A DNA stretch of 64,000 bases from Brevundimonas albigilva (GTDB taxonomy: Bacteria > Pseudomonadota > Alphaproteobacteria > Caulobacterales > Caulobacteraceae): assembly GCF_023503965.1 (NCBI RefSeq), contig NZ_CP097298.1, forward strand, positions 2,373,001 through 2,437,000, read 5' to 3'. This document shows positions 28,749-38,477 of the stretch, piece after piece (the first letter of the stretch is position 1; the number at the start of each line of letters is the position of its first letter). The notes under the pieces were generated by a model. That model saw only the letters and a program-made list of their open reading frames with translations. It made no database searches and was not told the origin of the DNA. The position numbers and the translations under genes were made by a program.

Positions 28749-29342
28749 ATGGCCCAGTCCCTGTCCGGAAAGACCGTCGCCGTTCTGGCGACAGATGGCG
28801 TCGAACTTGTCGAACTCACCCAGCCGGTCAAGGCGCTCAAGGACGCCGGCGCCGTGGTGGAGATCGTCTCGCTGAAGGCCGGCGACTTCCAGGGCTTCAA
28901 CCACCTGACCCCGGGCGACAAGGTCACGGCCGACAAGGCGGTGGCCGGGGTCGACGCCTCGGCCTATTCGGCGCTGATGCTGCCGGGCGGCGTGGCCAAT
29001 CCCGACCAGCTGCGGGCGAACGAGGATGCGGTGAAGTTCGTGCGCGCCTTCTTCGACGCCGGCAAGCCGGTCGCCGCCATCTGTCATGCGCCCTGGCTGC
29101 TGATCGAGGCCGGCGTGGTCGAGGGGCGCACCTTGACGGGCTATCCCAGCATCCGCACCGACCTGCGCAACGCCGGCGCGACCGTGGTGGACGAGGAAGT
29201 GGTCGTCGACGACGGCCTGGTCACCAGCCGCAATCCCGACGACATCCCCGCCTTCAACGCCAAGATGGTCGAGGAATTCGCCGAGGGCCGTCATCGCGGC
29301 CAGGCCGAAAAGACCGACCAGGCCCGTCCCGCGACGCACTGA
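28749..29342 (+). CDS. DJ-1/PfpI-family protein (type 1 glutamine amidotransferase-like)
   Basis: A 197-residue PfpI/YhbO-like protein. The nucleophile elbow is AAICHAPWLL (Cys about residue 115), with the family Glu near residue 19 (DGVELVELTQP) and His next to the Cys. These proteins are described as glyoxalase/deglycase-type stress proteins; activity here is not shown. The start ATG is in CCCATGGCC, 12 bp after a GGAGC sequence. A hairpin shared with the convergent methyltransferase gene follows. Confidence 0.9.
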   Translation: MAQSLSGKTVAVLATDGVELVELTQPVKALKDAGAVVEIVSLKAGDFQGFNHLTPGDKVTADKAVAGVDASAYSALMLPGGVANPDQLRANEDAVKFVRAFFDAGKPVAAICHAPWLLIEAGVVEGRTLTGYPSIRTDLRNAGATVVDEEVVVDDGLVTSRNPDDIPAFNAKMVEEFAEGRHRGQAEKTDQARPATH

Positions 29343-29357
29343 CGTCATGATCGCCTG

Positions 29358-29383
29358 GAGCCCGACCTGAACGGGTCGGGCTC
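29358..29383. terminator. bidirectional hairpin between convergent genes
   Basis: A 10-bp perfect stem, GAGCCCGACC (29358-29367) and GGTCGGGCTC (29374-29383), has a TGAACG loop. It lies between the PfpI stop and the methyltransferase stop. There is no long T run, so termination strength is uncertain. Confidence 0.6.
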
Positions 29384-30033
29384 TAGGGCATGGCCCAGAC
29401 GGAGGATCGCTTGATTTCCTGGTCCTCCAGCTCCCGCGTCGTGGGCACCCGGTATTCCGCCAGGAACTCCAGCCCCTGGCGCGGGAAATAGGTGCGGCCG
29501 GGGTCGCCGATCAGAACCCGCACGCCTCGGCCGCGCGCCTGGCCCAGCCAGGCCAGGACCGCCTCGGTCATCGGCTTTTCATAGCAGATGTCGCCGGCGC
29601 AGATGACGTCGACGTCGGGCGGCGGCGCCGAGAGCAGGTCGCGACCCGCGAACCGCAGCGAGACCCCGTTCGCGCCGGCGTTGACCGCGACGGCGGCCTC
29701 GCAGAAGGGATCGATGTCGGCGCACAGGCACGACGCCGCGCCCGCCTTCATCGCCGCCACCCCGACCAGACCCGAGCCGGCGGCGAAGTCCAGCACGCGC
29801 TTGCCCGCGACTTCTTGCGGATGATCCAGCAGCCAGCGCGCCAGCGCCTGGCCGCCGGCCCAGGCGAAGGCCCAGAACGGCGGCGGCAGACCGATCTCGC
29901 CCAGCTCCTCCTCCGTCAGCCTCCAGATGGGCGTGATCTCGTCCGCCAGCCACAGCGCGATTTCCGGCGCGTGAGGCACGGTCTGAAGGCGGGTGTTCTC
30001 GCGGATGAAGGCGGCGGGATCGGCGATGGCCAT
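29383..30033 (-). CDS. class I SAM-dependent methyltransferase, ETFB-lysine/PrmA-like
   Basis: A 216-residue Rossmann methyltransferase. Motif I is VLDFAAGSGLVGVAA (about residue 82), followed by the acidic ADIDPF of motif II. The FWAFAWAGGQALARWLLDHP segment before motif I is typical of the nicotinamide/ETFB-lysine methyltransferase group, which modifies protein lysines. The start ATG at 30033 precedes IADPAAFIREN. It is divergent from the small membrane/XRE module. Substrate is inferred from family only. Confidence 0.82.
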   Translation of the reverse strand: MAIADPAAFIRENTRLQTVPHAPEIALWLADEITPIWRLTEEELGEIGLPPPFWAFAWAGGQALARWLLDHPQEVAGKRVLDFAAGSGLVGVAAMKAGAASCLCADIDPFCEAAVAVNAGANGVSLRFAGRDLLSAPPPDVDVICAGDICYEKPMTEAVLAWLGQARGRGVRVLIGDPGRTYFPRQGLEFLAEYRVPTTRELEDQEIKRSSVWAMP

Positions 30034-30092
30034 GCGCCCCTTTAGGGCCTCGCGCCCCTCCGGTGAAGCAGCGAGAATCGATGTGCGGATGA

Positions 30093-30147
30093 CCTGACAA
30101 AAAGTCAGGTTGACATGACATCACGAGGATGTAAGGTAGGCCTTACA
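30093..30147 (+). promoter_or_regulatory. promoter with two dyads, probable autoregulatory operator of the membrane/XRE module
   Basis: CCTGAC (30093-30098) pairs with GTCAGG (30104-30109) around AAAAA. TTGACA (30110-30115) is a perfect -35. After 16 bp the -10 candidate TAAGGT (30132-30137) lies inside a second dyad, TGTAAGG (30130-30136) and CCTTACA (30141-30147). A repressor on the second dyad would cover the -10. The XRE protein encoded 400 bp downstream is the obvious candidate; this is inference. Confidence 0.6.
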
Positions 30148-30163
30148 AAGAGGGAGCGGCCCG

Positions 30164-30568
30164 ATGCGGATCGACAAAATTTGGGGAGGTGACGCAGATG
30201 CCCGATATGGGTTTGGCACCTTCGCCTCCATGACAGTTTATGGCCTGGCCATTGCCGGCGTCAGCGTCGGCGTGAATTACGGTTGGCTGAAAGGGTGGAT
30301 GCTGTATGTCGCTGCGCTCGTGCCTGGGCTGGCGATCGCCGCCCAACTTGGCTTCACCCTGGATTTCTTTCGTCGAGCAGACGAATTCGTCCGCGCCGTA
30401 ATGGCCAAACGCTTCATTGTCGCCGCCTGCCTGACCTTCGCCGTATGGTCGGTATGGGGCTTCTTGGAGACATTCGGCGGCGCCTATCATCTGCCTGGGT
30501 GGCTGGCGTATGCGACGATGTGGTTCTTCTTCGGGATCGCATCCGCCTTCATACGGTCAAGCCGATGA
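30164..30568 (+). CDS. small membrane protein paired with an XRE regulator
   Basis: A 134-residue protein with four hydrophobic segments (MTVYGLAIAGVSVGVNYGW, MLYVAALVPGLAIAAQLGF, FIVAACLTFAVWSVWGFL and YATMWFFFGIASAF). I do not recognise the family. GC content is lower than in the flanking genes, a hint of separate ancestry. Its stop overlaps the XRE start as ATGA, so the two form a coupled pair under the operator at 30093-30147. Such pairs of a small membrane protein and a YozG-like regulator occur widely without assigned function. Confidence 0.7.
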   Translation: MRIDKIWGGDADARYGFGTFASMTVYGLAIAGVSVGVNYGWLKGWMLYVAALVPGLAIAAQLGFTLDFFRRADEFVRAVMAKRFIVAACLTFAVWSVWGFLETFGGAYHLPGWLAYATMWFFFGIASAFIRSSR

Positions 30569-30760
30569 AGAACCGCCTCAAGCTGCTGCGGGTCGAGCGC
30601 GGCTGGACCCAGGAACAGCTGGGTCAGGCGCTGGGTGTCGCGCCAAGCGGTGATCGCCCTGGAGACCGAGCGGCACGACCCCTCGCTGGACCTGGCCTAT
30701 CGCATCGCCGCCACCTTCGATCGGCCGGTCGAAGAGATATTCGAGAACCCGCACGCCTGA
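30565..30760 (+). CDS. XRE-family small HTH regulator; frameshift near 30640
   Basis: It reads MKNRLKLLRVERGWTQEQLG and then ALGVA, the first part of a Cro/CI HTH. The frame is lost at 30637-30643. Restoring two bases (a GC repeat, GTCGCGCGCC) continues as RQAVIALETERHDPSL, the HTH recognition helix, and then IAATFDRPVEEIFENPHA to a stop at 30760. That gives about 65 residues, normal for YozG-like regulators. The length of 196 nt (3n+1) fits a two-base loss. It probably represses its own promoter. Confidence 0.82.
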
Positions 30761-30796
30761 GCGCGGGCGGTCCCCTTTCAACCCAGGAGACATCCG

Positions 30797-31729
30797 ATGT
30801 TCAACGCCTTCTTCAAGGCGCGCCCGCGCCTGCGCGCCGTCCTGTTCGGCCTGGCGATCTGCGCCCCGTCGCTGGCGGTCGGCGTCGGCGCCGCCCTGGC
30901 CCAGGACGCCGCTCCGGCCGCCGCCTTCGTCTCGGACCGATTGTCGGTCGAGGTCGAGGGTCAGGGCCCCGACGTGATCCTGATCCCCGGCTTCGGCTCT
31001 TCGCGCGAGGTGTGGCGGGCGACCGCCGATCGGCTGAAGGCGACCCACCGCGTCCATCGGGTCCAGCTGGCGGGCTTCGCCGGCGAGCCTTGGCGCCACG
31101 GCGACGGGCCGTTCGTCCAGCCCGTCGTCGACGACCTGGACCGCTATGTCCGTGAACGGGGCCTGTCGCGTCCCGCCGTGGTCGGCCATTCGATGGGCGC
31201 CCTGATCGGGCTGATCCTGGCGCAACAGCATCCCGACGCGGTCGGACGGCTGATGAGCGTGGACAGCCTGCCGTTCTTCTCCGCCCTGTTCGGCCCGCAG
31301 GTGACGGCCCAGAGCGCGGCGCCCTTCGCGGATCAGGCGGGGGCCGCCATCCTGGAGACGTCCGACGACGACTTCCGCGCCGCCCAGGCGGCGTCCGCCG
31401 CCGGCTTCAGCCGCGACCCGGCGACGCAGGCGCAGATCGTGGCGTGGAGCCTGGCGGGCGACCGCCGGGCGATGGCGACGGCCATCCGCGAGGTGATGAC
31501 TACCGATGCGCGCCCGGGCCTTGCGGCCATGACCACGCCGGTGACGGCGCTCTACGCCGCGGACGCCGACGGCGGCGCGCCGGCCGCCCTGGCCGATGCG
31601 ACATGGAGCCGGGAATACGCCGCCCTGCCGGGGGTGGAGTTGGTCCGCATCGACGGCAGCCGCCACTTCATCATGGCCGACCAGCCCCAGCGGTTCGCCG
31701 AGGCGCTGGACGCCTTCCTGGCCGACTAG
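30797..31729 (+). CDS. exported alpha/beta hydrolase
   Basis: A 310-residue hydrolase with a signal peptide (cleavage near ALAQDAA, about residue 36). The nucleophile elbow is VVGHSMGAL (Ser about residue 133), the oxyanion HG-like strand is VILIPGFGSS, and the C-terminal catalytic His is in GSRHFIMADQP. An acidic residue follows the sixth strand (YAADADGG). The fold is that of esterases and lactonases; substrate is not predictable. AGGAG lies ahead of the ATG. It may be transcribed with the XRE module 36 bp upstream. Confidence 0.85.
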   Translation: MFNAFFKARPRLRAVLFGLAICAPSLAVGVGAALAQDAAPAAAFVSDRLSVEVEGQGPDVILIPGFGSSREVWRATADRLKATHRVHRVQLAGFAGEPWRHGDGPFVQPVVDDLDRYVRERGLSRPAVVGHSMGALIGLILAQQHPDAVGRLMSVDSLPFFSALFGPQVTAQSAAPFADQAGAAILETSDDDFRAAQAASAAGFSRDPATQAQIVAWSLAGDRRAMATAIREVMTTDARPGLAAMTTPVTALYAADADGGAPAALADATWSREYAALPGVELVRIDGSRHFIMADQPQRFAEALDAFLAD

Positions 31730-32550
31730 CCGTTCCGGGGCGTCACGTCCCCGGCCTTGACGGGCGCGCCGCCGAACTGGTCGGCGTAGGCGGGGTTCAG
31801 CAGGGCGCGGAAGGCGTCCTGCGGCACCGTCACCCAGTAGTAGCCGTCCGAATAGGGGCCGATCTGATAGGCGCCGATCAGGAAGGTCACGCCGCCTGCC
31901 TGCCCGGGCGCTTGGCCCGGCGCCAGGACGAAGGGCGTGGCCACGGCCTTGGGGCAGGTCCACATCTTGCCGTCCTGGGTCGCGCGCTCGGACCCCGGCG
32001 AGCGGGCCTGCTTGGCCGCGTTGGCGGCGTCGCACAGGGCCTTGTCCAGCACCGACAGGTCGGCGCCGGGACGGAACAGGTCGGCGAAGCCCAGCCGCTT
32101 CTTCTGCGTCTTGTCCCACAGCACGGCCGAGAAGCTGGTGTTGGGGTGGGCGCCGCCGGTGTATTCGAAATCGGTGCGCGACAGGCTGAACAGCCGCGCC
32201 GTCTCGCCCCCCGGCGCATAGGCGATCGACTTCTCGTACGGGTTGGGGCCGCCGCCGGCCTCGGTCAGGTCGGCCTGGGCGCCTTCCTCGAACTGCTTCA
32301 GGTCGCGCACCGCCGCCGCATAGATGGGGGCGTGCAGGTCAGGCTGTCCCTTGACCGCCGCCGGCAGGGTCAGCTTGACGCTGGCGTACTGGGTCTTGTC
32401 GTCGAAGGCCATCGGCGCGCCGGCGGCCGCCGGGGTCGTGGCGGCGGCCGGCGCGGGCGGGGCGTCGGCCTTGTCCTCGCGTCGCTGGCAGGCGGCCAGG
32501 CTCGCCGCCACGGCTGCGGTCAGGATCAGGGTGCGGACGGGGAGGGTCAT
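31726..32550 (-). CDS. DUF3298/DUF4163-type periplasmic lipoprotein
   Basis: A 274-residue lipoprotein with a signal and lipobox (SLAAC at about residues 17-21) and then a Pro/Ala linker. A DUF4163-like region (YASVKLTLPAAVKGQPDLH) leads into a DUF3298-like C-terminus (YTGGAHPNTSFSAVLWD, LGFADLF and PYSDGYYWVTVP). These domains occur in RsiV-type anti-sigma factors and lysozyme-binding proteins, but no sigma factor is nearby. The ATG at 32550 is chosen because AAGGAG lies six bases upstream. It starts 12 bp after ubiA ends and overlaps the convergent hydrolase gene by 4 nt. Confidence 0.82.
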   Translation of the reverse strand: MTLPVRTLILTAAVAASLAACQRREDKADAPPAPAAATTPAAAGAPMAFDDKTQYASVKLTLPAAVKGQPDLHAPIYAAAVRDLKQFEEGAQADLTEAGGGPNPYEKSIAYAPGGETARLFSLSRTDFEYTGGAHPNTSFSAVLWDKTQKKRLGFADLFRPGADLSVLDKALCDAANAAKQARSPGSERATQDGKMWTCPKAVATPFVLAPGQAPGQAGGVTFLIGAYQIGPYSDGYYWVTVPQDAFRALLNPAYADQFGGAPVKAGDVTPRNG

Positions 32551-32561
32551 GCGAAACTCCT

Positions 32562-33592
32562 TCATGACAGGCCGACGAAACCGAGCGCGACGGCGCCGAG
32601 CAGGATCAGCCCGGCCTCGCGATTGGACTTGAACAGGCGCAGCGCCAGGGCCGGGTCGTCGCGGTCGATGCGCCGAACCTGCAGCGCCAGATGGACCGCA
32701 TAGGCCAGGACGCCCAGGGCGAAGATCGGCCCCAGTCCCGCCGCCGCGCCGGCCAGGGCGGCGAAGACGACGGCCAGGCCGTAGAAGACCGCCACGCCCG
32801 GCCGGACCGCCGAGGCCAGCCGCCGCGCCGAGGACTTGACCCCCACCATGGCGTCGTCCTCGATGTCCTGCAGCGCGTATATGGTGTCGTAGCCCAGGGT
32901 CCAGAAGACGCCGCCGACCCACAGCAGGACGGCGGGGATATAGGCCTGCCAGGCCAGGGCGACGGCGTGATCGCTGTCCGAGGGCGGCGACCACAGGAAG
33001 GGACGGAACTCGCCGGCCATCTCGGGCGGCAGCAGGGCGGCGGCGGCCAGAGGCAGGGCGGCCGCGAACCCCATCAGGGCGCCCCAGTTGAAGGTCAGGC
33101 CCAGCCAGGCCTGGGGCCACCAGGTGATGCGCTTCATGAAGGGATAGGCCGCGACCAGGGCCAGGGAGGCGACGCCCAGCCCGATCGCCGCCGCCGGCAG
33201 GGTCAGCAGGATCATCAGGCTGACCAGGCTGCAGCCGATCACGAAGGCCCAGGCCTGTTTCACGCTGATGCGCCCCGACGGGATCGGGCGCTGGGCGGTG
33301 CGGGCGACCTTGGCGTCGAAATCGCGATCGACGATGTCGTTGAAGGCGCACCCCGCCGCCCGCATCAGGCACGCCCCGACGCCGAAGCCCACGAACAGCC
33401 ACAGGTGATAAGGGCCCGGCGGCTGGCGGTACTGGGCCAGGGCCAGGGCGATCCCCTGCCACCCGGGCAGCAGCAGCAGCCAGACGCCGATCGGCCGGTC
33501 GAACCGCCCCAGCTTCAGCCACGGCTTCATCCCCTCGGGCGCGTGCCGGTCCACCCAGTTGGCGCCGGCGTCGGGAAGGGGGCGAAGGTCAT
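32562..33592 (-). CDS. ubiA: 4-hydroxybenzoate polyprenyltransferase; probable frameshift in the first codons
   Basis: Attaches the polyprenyl tail in ubiquinone synthesis at the inner membrane. The first Asp motif is NDIVDRDFDAKV and the second is DIEDDAMVG, with about eight to nine hydrophobic segments. The open frame from the GTG at 33554 starts at VDRHAPEG, but codons upstream still read LPDAGANW, typical of the N-terminus. Adding one base to the G run 33578-33582 links them to an ATG at 33592 (MTFAPLPDAG). The length from there of 1031 nt (3n+2) fits one lost base. If that is wrong, the start is GTG 33554. Confidence 0.92.
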
Positions 33593-33657
33593 GGCCGATG
33601 ACTTAGCCGGAATGGCCGAGGGGGTGAAGGCGTGCCTGACCGCCCCCTCGCCGTTCG

Positions 33658-33698
33658 CCGCCCCCTCGCTCCCCGCGAAGGGGAGGGGAGGGGGCGCC
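33658..33698. repeat. GC-rich palindromic repeat
   Basis: GCCCCCTC-GCTCCCC pairs with GGGGAG-GGGAGGGGGC around GCGAA. It lies just past the DUF2807 stop and upstream of ubiA. It shares the CTCCCC/GGGGAG core with the elements at 18004 and 42458 and probably belongs to the same family. Confidence 0.6.
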
Positions 33699-33703
33699 GC
33701 GCC

Positions 33704-34483
33704 TCAGTCCTGATAGACGTCGCCCGAGCCGGCGATGTCGGTGGTCAGCTTGGACGGCCGGTCGGTCAGGGCCACGTCGCCCGAGCCCGAGATGCTGACC
33801 GCGGTCTCGCCGGTCGGGGCGATGCGGGCGTCGCCGGAGCCGGACAGGTCCACCTTCGCGGTTCCCGTGGCCAGGTCCTCCAGGTCGGCGTCGCCGGATC
33901 CGGAGATGTCCAGGTCCAGGGCGTCGGTGCGCCCGGAGGCCCGGACCTCGGCCGAGCCGGCGATGTCGATCGCCAGGGCGGGGCGGTCGTATCCGGCGAT
34001 GGACAGGTCGCCGGAGCCGTTGACCTGGAACCGGTCCACGTCCGGCGCGGTGACGACCACCCGCAGCGCGTCGCTCTCGGAGCGTCCGTTCACGCCGTGA
34101 CGGTTCCAGGTGACGATGGCTCTTTCCGCCCCGTCGGCCAGGAACAGCCGCCCGTTCTCCAGCCGCACGCGGTCGGCGACGCCCTTGGGGCCCGTGATCA
34201 CGACGCTGGCCGCGTCGCCCTGCACATAGTCGACGTCTATGGCGGCATCGACGCGAAGCGTGCGTTCGCCGTCCCAGGCCAGGGTGCGGGTCACGACGGG
34301 ACCCAGGTCGGCGGTTCCGCCGCGCACACGCTCGATGCGGACGCTTCCGCTGTCGTCGTGGCGGACCGTCCAGGCCCAGCCGTGGCGCTGGAGGTCCGAG
34401 CCGCCCAGGGCGACCGCGCCGCCCAGGGCCGCGACGCACAGCACCAGGGCGGCGCCGGCGATGATGAACAGGGTGCGGATCAT
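33704..34483 (-). CDS. DUF2807 (GIN-domain) exported protein with SGSGD repeats
   Basis: A 259-residue protein anchored by an N-terminal hydrophobic segment (LFIIAGAALVLCVAALGGAVAL). The rest is a beta-solenoid-like domain in which a short strand-turn unit recurs: VNGSGDLSI, IAGSAEVRA, ISGSGDADL, LSGSGDARI, ISGSGDVAL and IAGSGDVYQ. This regular SGSGD ladder is characteristic of DUF2807. Function is unknown. It is the last gene of the PadR-DUF1700-DUF2807 operon, overlapping its neighbour by 4 nt. Confidence 0.88.
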   Translation of the reverse strand: MIRTLFIIAGAALVLCVAALGGAVALGGSDLQRHGWAWTVRHDDSGSVRIERVRGGTADLGPVVTRTLAWDGERTLRVDAAIDVDYVQGDAASVVITGPKGVADRVRLENGRLFLADGAERAIVTWNRHGVNGRSESDALRVVVTAPDVDRFQVNGSGDLSIAGYDRPALAIDIAGSAEVRASGRTDALDLDISGSGDADLEDLATGTAKVDLSGSGDARIAPTGETAVSISGSGDVALTDRPSKLTTDIAGSGDVYQD

Positions 34484-35073
34484 GCCGAGGCTCCCGTGAC
34501 GGATGGGGTGGTTTCAGGTTCCAGCGCCGGCTTCAGCAGCCGGTAGTGCAGGCGGGCGAACCAGACCAGGCCGTTGACCAGCCAGACGGTCACGATGGTC
34601 AGCAGGGCGCCGACGAAGATCGCCCCGGCCATCAGGCCCAGCCCCATCAGGATCGCCGCCAGCGGCCCGCCGGGGAAGCCGACGAACGGCCCCGCGACCA
34701 TGATGCCGCCGCCGACGAAGAACAGGGCGATGGCGGCGATGAAAAAGCCGAACAGCGTCCCCACCACGCCCATCAGGAGGGGCAGCAGGATCAGGATGTC
34801 GATGGCCCCCAGACCCAGCACGGCGAACACAGCGGCCGCGGCGGCCGAGGGGTTCTTCTCCTGCGCCCAGCGCTGGATGCCGGCCTCGGCCTTCAGTTCG
34901 CGGGCCAGGCGGGCGGGGTCGCCCAGCGCGGCGGCCACCTCGGCCTCGGTGCGTCCGGCGGCCAGGCCGTCCTCGAAATGGGTTTCGTAGTCGGCGACGA
35001 TGTCGTTGGCGGTCGTGGTCGGCAGGCCGACCAGGCCGTTCTTCAGACGGGCGATGAATTCCGCGCGCGTCAT
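34480..35073 (-). CDS. DUF1700 membrane protein
   Basis: A 197-residue protein. Residues 1-70 are the soluble DUF1700 helical domain (MTRAEFIARLKNGLVGLP, VADYETHFEDGLAAGRTE and ALGDPARLARELKAE). About four Gly/Ala-rich membrane segments follow between residues 85 and 180. DUF1700 proteins are usually co-encoded with PadR regulators and thought to act in the membrane downstream of them. It overlaps both neighbours as ATGA. Confidence 0.88.
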   Translation of the reverse strand: MTRAEFIARLKNGLVGLPTTTANDIVADYETHFEDGLAAGRTEAEVAAALGDPARLARELKAEAGIQRWAQEKNPSAAAAAVFAVLGLGAIDILILLPLLMGVVGTLFGFFIAAIALFFVGGGIMVAGPFVGFPGGPLAAILMGLGLMAGAIFVGALLTIVTVWLVNGLVWFARLHYRLLKPALEPETTPSVTGASA

Positions 35074-35435
35074 TGGGCTCCCTCCGGTTGATCTTGATGG
35101 GGTGGGGCGGCGTCCGGCGCGGCCACCACGGCGTCGACGGCGCGGGTGAAGGCGGTCCATTCGGCGCTCTGCGCGGCCAGGGCGGCGCGTCCCGCCTCGG
35201 TCAGGCGGTAGTATTTGCGCGACGGGCCGGACGAGGATTCGACCAGATAGGTCTCCACCAGGCCGTCTCCCTGCATCCGGCGCATCAGCGGGTAGATGGT
35301 CCCTTCGCCCATGTCGATCGCGTCCGACAGGCGGCTGGCGATCTCGTAGGCGTAGCTGTCCGCCCGGTTCAGCAGGGCCAGGACGCACAGTCCCAGCACC
35401 CCCTTCTTCAGCTGTATCTCGATGGTTTCAGGCAC
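35070..35435 (-). CDS. PadR-family transcriptional regulator
   Basis: A 121-residue PadR regulator: LKKGVLGLCVLALL, YEIASRLSD, the winged-helix segment GTIYPLMRRMQGDGLV, and SRKYYRLTEAGR. The GTG at 35435 is taken as start because GGAGAG precedes it by six bases and the family begins there; longer in-frame starts run into the promoter. It is the first gene of a three-gene operon with DUF1700 and DUF2807 and probably autoregulates it through the repeats at 35462-35492. Confidence 0.9.
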   Translation of the reverse strand: MPETIEIQLKKGVLGLCVLALLNRADSYAYEIASRLSDAIDMGEGTIYPLMRRMQGDGLVETYLVESSSGPSRKYYRLTEAGRAALAAQSAEWTAFTRAVDAVVAAPDAAPPHQDQPEGAQ

Positions 35436-35461
35436 CTCGATCTCTCCTGTGATGGAGATTG

Positions 35462-35492
35462 GATACGGCAAGGTATCTGGCGACGCAAGGTA
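35462..35492 (-). promoter_or_regulatory. candidate PadR operator
   Basis: GATAC (35462-35466) pairs with GTATC (35473-35477), overlapping one copy of GCAAGGTA (35468-35475). A second GCAAGGTA lies at 35485-35492, 17 bp along. The site is 27-57 bp upstream of the PadR start, where an autorepressor would act. Binding is inferred. Confidence 0.5.
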
Positions 35493-35634
35493 GCTGTGAA
35501 AACATGACAGCGATTTAATCGTGGCCGTCGAACGGCGGGTTTGCGGCCGGCGCGGGTGTTGTTGCTTGGCAAGCCGAAAACGATCCGATAGGGACGCCAC
35601 AGCGCCGGGCGTGGGAATCGCGCCAGCGTGATTA

Positions 35635-35653
35635 CTTGCGATTCATTCGCAAG
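35635..35653. promoter_or_regulatory. perfect palindrome upstream of ctaC, Fur-like
   Basis: CTTGCGA (35635-35641) pairs with TCGCAAG (35647-35653) across TTCAT. The reverse complement reads TTGCGAATGAATCGCAA, close in layout to alphaproteobacterial Fur-type boxes. It lies 22 bp before the ctaC start. Iron control of the aa3 oxidase operon is an inference. Confidence 0.45.
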
Positions 35654-35674
35654 TGTCTGCTGCATAACGGTTTT

Positions 35675-36717
35675 ATGGGGACTTCTCTTATGGGGATGGG
35701 CACGGGAGCCCGAGGAACGCTCAAGGGCGCCGTCGCGACGGCCGTTCTTGGCGCCGGCCTGGCGATCTTTTCCGCCGCGCCGACCTGGGCGCAGGATCTG
35801 ATGGGGCAGCCGACGCCGGGGGGCATCGGCCTGCAGCCGGCCGCCTCGCCGCTGAAGCACGACGCGCATTTCTTCCACGACGTGATCCTGCTGCCGATCA
35901 TCACGCTGATCACCCTGCTGGTGCTGGGCCTGCTGGTGTGGATCGTCATCCGCTACAACAAGCGCAGCAATCCGACCCCCGCCCGGTGGAGCCACAACAC
36001 CACCATCGAGATCATCTGGACGGTGGCGCCGGTGGTGATCCTGCTGTTCATCTCGCTGTTCTCGTTCCGGCTGCTGTTCGCCTATCACGACATGCCCGAG
36101 CCGGACGTGACGGTGAAGGTCACGGGCAACCAGTGGAACTGGGCCTATGAATATCCGGACCAGAGCGTCTCGGAATACATCTCCAACATGCTGCCGGAAG
36201 ACGAGGCCAGGGCCCGCGGCGTCCCCTACCGCCTGGCCGCCGACGAGCCGATGGTCGTGCCGGTGGGCAAGACCGTGCGCCTGCTGATCACCGCCGCCGA
36301 CGTCATCCACTCGGTCGGTCTGCCGGCCTTCGGCCTGAAGACCGACGCCATCCCCGGCAAGGTCAACGAGACCTGGTTCAAGGCCGAGCGCACCGGCGTC
36401 TTCTATGGCCAGTGCTCGGAACTGTGCGGCGTCGACCACGCCTTCATGCCGATCCAGATCAACGTCGTGACCCAGGCCGAGTTCGAGCGTTGGGTCGCCT
36501 CCAAGGGCGGCTCCATGACCCCGCCGGCCGTCGCGGCCGCGGGCGGCACCGCCGCCCAGGCCCAGGCCGGCACGACGGGCGCCCCGGTCGTGGGACAGGC
36601 CACCACCGGCCCCGAGGCCGGCGGAACCTCGATCCGACCGCCCAGACCGCCACGACCCCGACGGCTCCGGCCGCCGCCGCCCAACCCGCCCCGGCCGCCG
36701 CGCCGGCGGCTCAGTAA
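35675..36717 (+). CDS. ctaC: cytochrome c oxidase subunit II; frameshift near 36630
   Basis: Carries the CuA site that accepts electrons from cytochrome c. It has a signal peptide (cleavage near WAQD), two membrane segments (VILLPIITLITLLVLGLLVWIVI and TIEIIWTVAPVVILLFISLF), and the CuA ligands in VIHS and GQCSELCGVDHAFMPI. The core is intact. After GPEAGGTS the frame is wrong; adding one base at 36629-36632 gives DPTAQTATTPTAP and a Pro/Ala-rich end with a stop at 36717, 21 bp before ctaD. Uncorrected, the frame runs on into ctaD. ATG 35675 is the likely start; ATG 35690 and 35696 are alternatives. Confidence 0.95.
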
Positions 36718-38391
<1,674 letters not shown>

Positions 38392-38412
38392 GCCTCGGTC
38401 CCTGCTGAAAAA

Positions 38413-38446
38413 GAAGGCCGCCTCTTCCGACGAAGGGGCGGCCTTC
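38413..38446 (+). terminator. intrinsic terminator or processing hairpin after ctaD
   Basis: A 10-bp stem, GAAGGCCGCC (38413-38422) and GGCGGCCTTC (38437-38446), is followed by CGCTTTTG. It would end or reduce transcription between ctaD and ctaB, favouring the structural subunits over the assembly genes. Confidence 0.75.
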
Positions 38447-38477
38447 CGCTTTTGGGTATGCTAAGCCGCGCGCGACC

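Noticed and set aside
35636..35675. TTG start for ctaC at 35636
   Set aside because: The 13 extra residues cross the Fur-like palindrome and have no ribosome-binding site; the ATG at 35675 leads straight to the signal peptide.
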